Program-made: the position numbers and the translations under genes
Part shown: one piece after another, positions 1-5,344 of the stretch
Numbering within the stretch: position 1 is the stretch's first letter
How the letters are laid out: every line of letters starts with the position of its first letter
The notes under the pieces: generated by a model
The model's database searches: none
Told to the model about the DNA's origin: nothing
Seen by the model: the letters and a program-made list of their open reading frames with translations, nothing else
Source of the DNA: HLUCCA09 sp039189975
Lineage (GTDB): Bacteria; Pseudomonadota; Alphaproteobacteria; Rhodobacterales; Rhodobacteraceae
Assembly (NCBI GenBank): GCA_039189975.1
Contig: JBCCYI010000212.1
Coordinates: 1 to 7,798 of the forward strand
Direction: 5' to 3'
Length of the DNA stretch: 7,798 nt

Positions 1-154
1 CTAAAAACACACCCCAGACCGTCCCCAGCGGCACCTGGACAGCTCCGACCGAGATGGCGACGGATAGTGAGACCACAAGGAGCACCAGCCCGCCCAGACC
101 AAACGCAAGTGAGGCGTTTGGCCGACCGGCTTTTGCATTTGCGGTCTCGTGCAT
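1..154 (-). CDS. FecCD/BtuC-type ABC transporter permease, N-terminal fragment (cut by left edge)
   Basis: This is the first 51 codons of a gene that continues beyond base 1. The ATG at 154-152 lies 4 bases after the TGA of the binding-protein gene and in the same direction, so it is the next gene of the operon. The protein opens with a short polar, cytoplasmic-looking segment (MHETANAKAGRPNASLAFGL). A strongly hydrophobic stretch rich in Leu, Val and Gly follows at about residues 20-37, then a segment ending VPLGTVWGVFL. This is the usual opening of FecCD-family permeases: TM1, then a periplasmic segment with a 'v.l..vw..l' pattern. Such proteins form the homodimeric membrane channel for cobalamin, heme or siderophores. 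The identity rests on position (ATPase, binding protein, permease) plus this N-terminus. The coupling ribosome-binding site is weak. The substrate is inferred from the upstream cobalamin riboswitch. Confidence 0.82.
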   Translation of the reverse strand, partial: MHETANAKAGRPNASLAFGLGGLVLLVVSLSVAISVGAVQVPLGTVWGVFL

Positions 155-158
155 AAAC

Positions 159-1094
159 TCACTCGGCCCAAAAGGCTTCGGCGAGTGTCTTGACGGCTTT
201 GATATTTCGCGGCCCCGGTGTCGCTTCGACGTATTCCAGTGTGACGAAACGGTCGTTTTTCACGGCATCCAGATCGGCGAAAGCAGGATTGCTTTTCATA
301 AAGTCACGCTTTTGCTCGGCCGTCACGTCGCCATAGTTCACGATAACGACGACTTCCGGGTTGCGCTCAACCACCTCTTCCCATGTTACAGTGGCCCAGC
401 TTTTCTCAAAATCGTCCATGATGTTAACGCCACCAGCCGCTTCAATCAGCGCGGTCGGCATAGCAAAGCGCCCGGCGGTAAACGGCGCGTCTTCCCCGCT
501 GTCATAGACAAAAACCCGAACCGGCTCTCCTGTATCCAGCTTGCTGGTAAACGCAGTCAGGTCGGCCTTGTAGTCTTCTACAAGCTCTGCCGCGCGGTCC
601 TCTACATCAAAGATACGCCCAAGGTTCACCAGATCGGCGTACATGTCATCGATGCTGGCTTTATCCTTCTGCATGATATGAATGCAGGATTCCGTCAGTT
701 CGTAGACCTTGATGCCGAAGGGTTCCAAAGTTTCGGGCGTCACTTCGCCACCGACCTTCATGCCGTAGTTCCAGCCCGCAAAGAAGAAATCCGCATCAGC
801 GCCGACTAGCACTTCCTTTGAAGGATACTTGGCAGATAACTCGGGCAATGCCTCGACGCCTGCACGCATCTCTTCATCCAGCGTTTTCCATCCCGAAATG
901 CCGGTATAGCCGACCATGCGATCCGTCAGGCCCAGAACCAGCATCATCTCCGTGAGGTTCACGTCGTGGGAGATCGCGCGCTCGGGCGGGGCATCGAAGG
1001 TAACGGTGCGATTGCAGCTTTGCACGCTTGTCTCCGCAGAGACAGCCGTGGCGGCCAGCCCGAGTACGAGGGTTGAGACGAGGGTCTTCTTCAT
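159..1094 (-). CDS. Periplasmic substrate-binding protein of a cobalamin/iron-complex ABC transporter (BtuF/FecB-like)
   Basis: A 311-residue exported protein that should capture the ligand in the periplasm and deliver it to the permease. Residues 1-20 form a classic signal peptide: MKK, a hydrophobic core LVSTLVLGLAATA, then VSA before cleavage at Ala20/Glu21. There is no lipobox Cys, so it is soluble rather than a lipoprotein. The mature part fits the class III binding-protein fold (TroA/PF01497 type). It opens with a Cys-containing strand and 'VTFDAPPERAIS', followed by 'LTEMMLVLGLTDRMVGYTG'. It has a long connecting helix near 147-187 and ends with a 'GPRNIKAVKTLAEAFW' helix. The start ATG overlaps the ATPase stop (ATGA at 1094-1091), with AAAGGA at 1108-1103 as ribosome-binding site. 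At 311 residues it is longer than enterobacterial BtuF (about 266). The body of the gene is less GC-rich than its neighbours. A corrinoid ligand is inferred from the riboswitch; a ferric siderophore or heme cannot be excluded from the protein alone. Confidence 0.9.
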   Translation of the reverse strand: MKKTLVSTLVLGLAATAVSAETSVQSCNRTVTFDAPPERAISHDVNLTEMMLVLGLTDRMVGYTGISGWKTLDEEMRAGVEALPELSAKYPSKEVLVGADADFFFAGWNYGMKVGGEVTPETLEPFGIKVYELTESCIHIMQKDKASIDDMYADLVNLGRIFDVEDRAAELVEDYKADLTAFTSKLDTGEPVRVFVYDSGEDAPFTAGRFAMPTALIEAAGGVNIMDDFEKSWATVTWEEVVERNPEVVVIVNYGDVTAEQKRDFMKSNPAFADLDAVKNDRFVTLEYVEATPGPRNIKAVKTLAEAFWAE

Positions 1095-1900
1095 GGGTGC
1101 GGTCCTTTGCCGTGTAGATGAAACGTGAGGTGGTCGGTGTTGCTGGGCGAGAGGCGCTCCGCCCGCGCGCGGATCTCGAATGCGCCTGAGACAGCCGTCT
1201 CCGAAAGGACCTTCGCCGGCGGCCCGACGCCCAGGGGTTGGCCGGCCTTGAGCAACACGACATCATCGCACACGCCCGAAGCCATGTTGAGGTCGTGCAA
1301 CGAGGTCACGATGGTGAGCGGCAGATCGCGGATCAGGCGCAGCACTTCGAGCTGGTGGCGAATGTCGAGGTGGTTCGTGGGCTCGTCGAGGATCAGCAGC
1401 CGTGGTTCCTGGGCGAGTGCGCGGGCCACCATGACGCGCTGCCGCTCACCGCCCGAAAGCGTGCCCAGGTGCCGATCCACGAAGCCATGCAGGTCGAGGC
1501 GGTCAAGCGCGTCCGCGATGATACGGCCGTCATGGGCGCCGCCCGATCCGGCAAAGCCCCGGCGATGGGGCGTACGCCCGAGCGCCACGATCTCGCGGAC
1601 GGTCAGAGCAAAATCCGTCGGCTGCTCCTGCAGGACGGCGGCCACCCGTTGCGCGACTGCCTTCGCGGACATCTGCCAGATGTCGGCACCATCGACGCGG
1701 ACCGTCCCCGTCGCAGGCCGGTGGTAGCGGTAGAGCAAGCGCAGGAGCGTCGTCTTGCCCGCGCCATTCGGCCCCACAACGCCGAGAATGCGGCCGGGCT
1801 CCAGCGCGAGGCTGGTGGGAGAAAGCACAGTCCGCCCCGATCGCGCGCGCCACGAGACGTCGCGCAGGGTCAGCGACGCGCCATGCGCAGCGCCCGTCAC
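1091..1900 (-). CDS. ABC transporter ATP-binding protein (BtuD/FecE-like)
   Basis: A 269-residue ATPase that powers the importer from the cytoplasmic side. All nucleotide-binding motifs are intact: Walker A GPNGAGKT (43-50), Q-loop around LQEQ (90-93), signature LSGGERQR (148-155), Walker B LLILDEP (168-174) with the catalytic Glu, D-loop NHLD and H-loop His202 in SLHDLN. Spacing and length match the FecE/BtuD/HmuV type. The frame stays open upstream to 2215, but the GTG at 1900-1898 is the better start. It overlaps the TGA of the preceding small gene as GTGA, and the first beta strand (ASLTLRDVSW) follows at once. The extra upstream residues are Arg/Pro-rich and are read out of frame over the small gene. 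The stop overlaps the next gene's ATG (ATGA). There is no good Shine-Dalgarno before the GTG, which fits translational coupling. Substrate specificity is inferred from the cobalamin riboswitch. Confidence 0.93.
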   Translation of the reverse strand: MTGAAHGASLTLRDVSWRARSGRTVLSPTSLALEPGRILGVVGPNGAGKTTLLRLLYRYHRPATGTVRVDGADIWQMSAKAVAQRVAAVLQEQPTDFALTVREIVALGRTPHRRGFAGSGGAHDGRIIADALDRLDLHGFVDRHLGTLSGGERQRVMVARALAQEPRLLILDEPTNHLDIRHQLEVLRLIRDLPLTIVTSLHDLNMASGVCDDVVLLKAGQPLGVGPPAKVLSETAVSGAFEIRARAERLSPSNTDHLTFHLHGKGPHP

Positions 1901-2199
1901 AGGGAGAGACGTCGCGCAAGCGCCCCGCCGCGCCGGTGCCGTCGCGGCAGACGCAGCGACAATGGGGTGCAGGGCGAGATCGTGGACGCGATCAGGAGAT
2001 CGCAAAACACCGCAACGGCGGGGGAGTGCCGCCTGAAGGGCCGGGCCATGTCGTAGGCGTGCATCGCCTCGTCCGGGTAGCTGGCCTGACCGGGGAGCGC
2101 CCCGAGCCATTGCATAAACCCAAGGTGGCCCATTTCCTCGGCGCGGTCCTGCGGGACCGTGCCTACATCGAGCTGAGAGAGTGTCTGTTCCAGAAGCAT
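1897..2199 (-). CDS. Unrecognised 100-residue protein, first gene of the cobalamin-riboswitch operon
   Basis: I do not recognise this family. The ATG at 2199-2197 is preceded by GGAGG at 2209-2205 with good spacing. The TGA overlaps the GTG of the ATPase gene as GTGA, so the two are translationally coupled. The protein begins MLLEQTLSQLDVGTVPQDRA, followed by EEMGHLGFMQWLGALPG (21-37), an acidic/aromatic helix-like part DEAMHAYDMARPF (43-55), and a moderately hydrophobic helix SPAVAVFCDLLIAS (59-72). It ends in a basic tail, LPRRHRRGGALARR (84-97). There is no signal peptide and only one short hydrophobic segment, so a cytosolic or peripheral membrane protein is likely. The composition (Met, Trp, acidic helices) looks like a real protein and not a shadow frame. 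As the first gene behind the riboswitch it is probably tied to corrinoid import, trafficking or use; that is inference from position. The upstream extension of this frame runs through the riboswitch and is not coding. Confidence 0.82.
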   Translation of the reverse strand: MLLEQTLSQLDVGTVPQDRAEEMGHLGFMQWLGALPGQASYPDEAMHAYDMARPFRRHSPAVAVFCDLLIASTISPCTPLSLRLPRRHRRGGALARRLSL

Positions 2200-2201
2200 C
2201 G

Positions 2202-2222
2202 CGCCCTCCGCGCAAAGAGGCG
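2202..2222 (-). promoter_or_regulatory. Shine-Dalgarno-sequestering hairpin before the first operon gene
   Basis: In the minus-strand mRNA, CGCCUC (2222-2217) can pair with GAGGGCG (2208-2202), leaving one bulged G. The stem is 6 bp around the loop UUUGCGCG. The 3' arm contains most of the GGAGG ribosome-binding site (2209-2205), and the ATG starts at 2199. This is the layout expected for the expression platform of a translation-controlling riboswitch, whose aptamer lies about 110 bases upstream. The pairing is read directly from the sequence; the regulatory role is inference. Confidence 0.5.
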
Positions 2223-2329
2223 GTGCAGCGCAGAAACCGGCAACATCGTCGGGCCAGAATGGTCCATCTCGTATCGCTCCGTTCCAGGGCGCCCCGCCCA
2301 GGTTAAGGTGACTGCGGCACGCGGGCGCG

Positions 2330-2536
2330 CCGGAGATGGCAGGTCTCCTGACTTGCGGGTCCCAGCTCTCCCGACCCTTCCCGAGCCTTCCTCGAACGAG
2401 GCTGGGCTCAGTGGTATCGTCGGGGTCGCTCACCGCTCACAGTTGCGGGGGCAGTCACGGACTTGACGCTCTGGAGAGCGCCGCACCGTGTTCCCTTTTC
2501 ATCCCGGAGGCGACTCGCCTGCGGGAACCATCCCGG
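2330..2536 (-). promoter_or_regulatory. Cobalamin (adenosylcobalamin) riboswitch aptamer
   Basis: The minus strand carries the conserved blocks of the cobalamin riboswitch in the right order. These are GGTTCCC at 2529-2523, GATGAAAAGGGAACACGGTG at 2504-2485, GACTGCCCCCGCAACTGT at 2456-2439 (the strongly conserved core), CCACTG at 2414-2409, GGAAGG in the variable arm, and the B12 box AGTCAGGAGACCTGCC at 2353-2338. The closing P1 helix is visible: CCGGGAT (2536-2530) pairs with ATCTCCGG (2337-2330), with one bulged base. These RNAs bind adenosylcobalamin and repress downstream B12 uptake or synthesis genes when the cofactor is plentiful. The first gene starts 130 bases downstream, and its ribosome-binding site lies in a hairpin, which suggests translational control. 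A TTGACC hexamer at 2568-2563 could be a -35 box placing transcription start close to 2536, but no good -10 box follows, so the promoter is not called. Confidence 0.96.
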
Positions 2537-2729
2537 AGACCTTCGCCACAAAGACCGCGCCCGGTCAAGAGCCAGAGACAGGGCGCAGAGTGCGTCCCGG
2601 TCGGCCGCCGCCGCTACCCCGGTATCGCATTACCACCAATCCCGGCCGAACGAAGGCGTATGCCTGACCCCCAGCTTGCTGGGAGGGACCGTCGCCGCCC
2701 CGTGTGCCGCCCGTTGAGAGATGCACCCG

Positions 2730-4193
2730 CTACCTCTGCGAAACGGCACCGGCGATCGCGGACCCAAGCTTGACCGAACTCGCCGCATTCGCCCGGGCGA
2801 ACCCGATCACGAGGCCCGCCTTGCGCCGCTCCAGGCACAGCCGTGACAGCGGCAAGAGCTCGTAGCCGCGGTCCCACAGCATTTCGGCCACGGCGACGTC
2901 GTCCACATGATCGGCAAACCGCAGGAGCACCTGAAGCCCGCCGTCCGGCTCCGAGACACGCCCCGCCTCGCCGAGCGTCTCCCGGAGCGCGGCGGTCAAT
3001 GTGGCCATGCGGTCCCGGTAGGTCCGTGCCGCACTGCGCAGGTGTCGTGCGAAAAGGCCATCGGTCAGAAAGTCCGCCATCGCTGCCTGCACGCTTACGT
3101 TCACCGCGAGCCCGAGCGTGCGATGGGCCCGTTGCACGGGCTCGATCAGCCGCGGCGGCACTACGAGCCAGCCCATCCGCATCCCGGGCATGATGCTCTT
3201 TGAGAGGGTCCCAAGCAGCGCCACGGCGCCCGCGCGATCAAGTGCGAAGACCGGAGGCACGTCTGCCCCGCGCCAGACAAAGTCGCCATCGTAATCGTCT
3301 TCGATGACGAGCGCGTTTCTGGCCTCGGCGACGGCAAGAACGTCAGCCCGACGGCGCAGCTGCATGCGGTTGCCGCTCGGGTATTGCGTCGACGGTGTGA
3401 TGTAGATCAACCGCGCGCGATGCTCCGGCGCAGCGCCTCTCTGCCCTCCGGGCCCGTCCGTGAGCCGATGGACACGCTCGGGCAATGCCGCAACTTCGAG
3501 CCCCTTGGCCGCAAAGAGCGCCCGGGCCCCCGCATAGCCGGGATCCTCGACGAGCACCTGATCTCCGGCATCCGTCACGAGGTCGCACAGAAGCGCCATA
3601 CCGCTTTGCGTGTTGGGCAGGATGAAGACCTGCTCGGGCGCGACCGACACGCCCCGGTGCCGCTTGAGATGCAGCGCGACAGCCGTTCGAAGCGCCGGCA
3701 GCCCCTGGTATGCCTCGTAGTGGTCAAGGCCCCGCAAGTCGCGGCGGGCCGCGCGGCGCAGGGCCACGGCCCAGTCGTCTCGGGGGAAGAGCGCCGGGTC
3801 CGGCAATCCGGGGGAGAACGCGTCGACGCGACCCACCACATACCCGGCACGGTGGTCGTCGCTCAGCACCTTGCCTCGGGTGGAGAGGGTGATGGGGCGC
3901 TCCGCACCCGCCAGGGTCGGCTCGAGACTGGGAAGCGCACAAACCCTTGGGCGCGCGCCCCGTCGGGTCTCGATCACCCCCTCGGCCTGCAACCCTTCGT
4001 AGGCGTCAATCACGGAGTTGCGCGACATCGACAGCGCCGCCGCCGTGCGCCGTGTGGACGGCAGCTCATCGTTGGGCCGCAGCACGCGCTCGGTCACCCC
4101 CTGACGGATGGCATACTTTAGGGCGGCCGACTTGCCCCTGCGCCCCGATGCGAACTTCTCGACAAGGGCGGCGATCTCAAGTGGTTCTATCAT
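2730..4193 (-). CDS. MocR-family (GntR-aminotransferase) regulator, probably PdxR-like
   Basis: A 487-residue regulator with an N-terminal winged helix-turn-helix (about 24-83: ALKYAIRQ, LPSTRRTAAALSMSRNSVIDAYEGLQAEGVI). A fold-type I aminotransferase domain follows (about 120-487) that senses PLP rather than catalysing. PLP-site features are all present: TPSTQYPSG (266-274), EDDYDGDF (298-305) with the Asp and Tyr that hold the pyridine ring, and the Schiff-base Lys332 in GTLSKSIMPGMRMGWLV. Family members run 450-500 residues. The frame is open back to 4364 (TTG), with another ATG at 4298. I chose the ATG at 4193 because GAGAG lies 7 bases before it and the upstream residues look like translated spacer. 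It is divergent from a pdxJ homologue, and MocR proteins of the PdxR type control vitamin B6 synthesis genes in response to PLP, so control of the neighbour and of itself is the natural inference. TauR- or GabR-like roles are less likely here. Confidence 0.9.
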   Translation of the reverse strand: MIEPLEIAALVEKFASGRRGKSAALKYAIRQGVTERVLRPNDELPSTRRTAAALSMSRNSVIDAYEGLQAEGVIETRRGARPRVCALPSLEPTLAGAERPITLSTRGKVLSDDHRAGYVVGRVDAFSPGLPDPALFPRDDWAVALRRAARRDLRGLDHYEAYQGLPALRTAVALHLKRHRGVSVAPEQVFILPNTQSGMALLCDLVTDAGDQVLVEDPGYAGARALFAAKGLEVAALPERVHRLTDGPGGQRGAAPEHRARLIYITPSTQYPSGNRMQLRRRADVLAVAEARNALVIEDDYDGDFVWRGADVPPVFALDRAGAVALLGTLSKSIMPGMRMGWLVVPPRLIEPVQRAHRTLGLAVNVSVQAAMADFLTDGLFARHLRSAARTYRDRMATLTAALRETLGEAGRVSEPDGGLQVLLRFADHVDDVAVAEMLWDRGYELLPLSRLCLERRKAGLVIGFARANAASSVKLGSAIAGAVSQR

Positions 4194-4234
4194 CTCGCGA
4201 CTCTCATGAATTGCGCGAGAACCACTTTTGAACC
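4180..4234. promoter_or_regulatory. Nested inverted repeat over the MocR gene start; candidate operator
   Basis: On the plus strand AGTGGTT (4180-4186) and CTCGCG (4194-4199) are mirrored by CGCGAG (4214-4219) and AACCACT (4220-4226). The two stems are nested around a 14-base centre, and the arms are perfect. The ATG of the MocR gene (4193-4191) sits in the asymmetric bulge between the two stems. GAACC also recurs 11 bases apart (4219-4223 and 4230-4234), and TGGTTCT occurs twice here in opposite orientation (4182-4188 and the complement of 4218-4224) and again at 4353-4359. MocR regulators are known to bind repeated half-sites in divergent promoter regions, so this is a good operator candidate. 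A translational hairpin in the regulator's mRNA is an alternative reading. The repeats are seen directly; their function is inferred. Confidence 0.55.
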
Positions 4235-4441
4235 GATGCGTGTCCAGGGCAACCCCTGCGGCGGTCTCGGCGGGCGGCTGTTTGCGCTGGGGCGCCATGA
4301 GACATCGCGAAACGGCAACATACGTTGGCGCCGGGGCGAGCACGGCGCAGAATGGTTCTCTCAACTTTGGGAAAAGTGGTCGTTCCGGCGGGTCCAGTTG
4401 GCTTGCTAGGTCGCCCCACGCCAGACCAACGGATCCAACGA

Positions 4442-5185
4442 ATGACCAAGCTTTCCGTCAACATGAACGTCCCCGCGCTGCTGCGCAATCGCCGGGACCA
4501 GCCGTGGCCGGATGTCGCCGACCTGGGCCGGCAGGCTCTCGCCGCCGGCGCCTTTGGTCTCACGGTGCACCCGCGGCCCGACGAGCGCCACACGCGGCCA
4601 TCGGACGTCTACGCGCTGGGCGCGCTCATCGCGGAGGCCTTTGCCGGCCGCGAGCTGAATGTGGAGGGGTATCCCGACGCACGTTTCCTCGAGATCGTGA
4701 ACGCGGCCGCGCCACATCAGGTCACGCTCGTGCCGGATGCGCCGGACCAAGCGACAAGCGACCATGGGTGGGATTTCGTAAAAGATCGAGCGCTCCTCGC
4801 GGAATGGATCGAGAAGCTGCGCGCCCCGGGGCGGCGCATTGCCGTCTTCGCCGATGCGGAGGCCGAGCAGATGGCCGCCGCGGCGGAGATCGGCGTGGAC
4901 CGGGTCGAGCTCTACACCGGCCCCTACGGCGCGGCTCACAGCTCCTCCGACGCACGGGAACGGGAGCTCTCGCGTCTGGCCGACGCGGCGCAAGCGGCGC
5001 GCGCGGCGGGGCTTGGGGTCAACGCCGGTCACGACCTGACCGTGCTGGGCACACAGCAGCTTGTGCAACGGATCCCGGAGATCGACGAAGTGTCGATCGG
5101 GCACGCGCTCTTTTGCGACACGCTGACCTACGGCTTGCGCGAAACCGTCAAACGCTACCTGGCTGCCTGCGCCGCCAAGAGCTGA
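4442..5185 (+). CDS. pdxJ: Pyridoxine 5'-phosphate synthase, variant PdxJ
   Basis: A 247-residue TIM-barrel enzyme. PdxJ condenses deoxyxylulose 5-phosphate with 3-amino-2-oxopropyl phosphate to make pyridoxine 5'-phosphate, the last ring-forming step of B6 synthesis. The family pattern is clear: LSVNMN...LLRNRR (4-18), TVHPRPDERH (41-50) with His43, Arg45 and His50, NVEG (73-76) with Glu75, VNAGHDLT (193-200) with His197, and IGHALF (219-224). Thus the catalytic His-Glu-His set is kept. However, residues 9-10 are Asn-Val where E. coli PdxJ has the Asp-His pair of GVNIDH, a substrate-contacting position. The HPRPDERH form resembles Bacteroidetes-type PdxJ more than the usual proteobacterial HLREDRRH. 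The ATG at 4442 begins right at the first strand; the upstream in-frame ATG at 4325 would add 39 spacer-like residues. The gene is divergent from the MocR gene, its likely regulator, and the operator-like repeats lie upstream. It may be a second, regulated copy. Confidence 0.9.
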   Translation: MTKLSVNMNVPALLRNRRDQPWPDVADLGRQALAAGAFGLTVHPRPDERHTRPSDVYALGALIAEAFAGRELNVEGYPDARFLEIVNAAAPHQVTLVPDAPDQATSDHGWDFVKDRALLAEWIEKLRAPGRRIAVFADAEAEQMAAAAEIGVDRVELYTGPYGAAHSSSDARERELSRLADAAQAARAAGLGVNAGHDLTVLGTQQLVQRIPEIDEVSIGHALFCDTLTYGLRETVKRYLAACAAKS

Positions 5186-5344
5186 CGTCGGTCAAGCCGC
5201 CGCGCGGCGCGCAACAGCAGGCCGCGCGGCAGCCTACGTCGCGCGCATGTCCGCCCAGAGCTCTGACTTGGCAGCAATGTACAGACGTACGGCGGCGGGC
5301 TGTTCACCCGGAGTGGGACGTCCGCCGATATGGCCGGTAGGGAG
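5186..5344. repeat. Intergenic stretch with two copies of a 10-base palindrome
   Basis: Between the convergent pdxJ and caspase-fold genes, the palindrome GCCGCGCGGC occurs at 5199-5208 and again at 5221-5230, 22 bases apart. Neither copy is followed by a T-run on either strand, so neither is a standard intrinsic terminator. In a convergent gap such GC-rich elements might slow or end transcription from both sides. I see no gene here. Confidence 0.4.

Noticed and set aside
1238..2056. Long open frame on the plus strand opposite the ATPase gene
   Set aside because: It is antisense to an ATPase with all motifs intact, and its product is Arg/Ala-rich without domains.
1901..2215. N-terminal extension of the ATPase frame, giving 374 residues
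   Set aside because: It overlaps the small gene in another frame, is Arg/Pro/Gly-rich without a fold, and the GTG at 1900 forms a GTGA overlap exactly at the start of the ABC domain.
2200..2433. Upstream extension of the small-gene frame
   Set aside because: It runs through the cobalamin aptamer; the ATG at 2199 has a proper GGAGG.
2540..2568. Promoter for the riboswitch operon (TTGACC at 2568-2563)
   Set aside because: The -35 match is good and the distance fits a start near 2536, but the expected -10 position reads CGAAGG, far from consensus.
2670..2683. CCCAGC-TT-GCTGGG hairpin as terminator of the MocR gene
   Set aside because: The repeat is perfect, but it has a minimal loop and no T-run on the minus strand; termination there is not supported.
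4194..4364. Earlier starts for the MocR gene (TTG 4364, ATG 4298)
   Set aside because: The added residues resemble translated spacer, neither site has a good Shine-Dalgarno, and the GAGAG-ATG at 4193 gives the normal family length. The ATG at 4298 is not fully excluded.
4325..4441. Earlier ATG for pdxJ
   Set aside because: It would add 39 residues before the first beta strand, which PdxJ proteins lack, and it covers part of the likely regulatory region.
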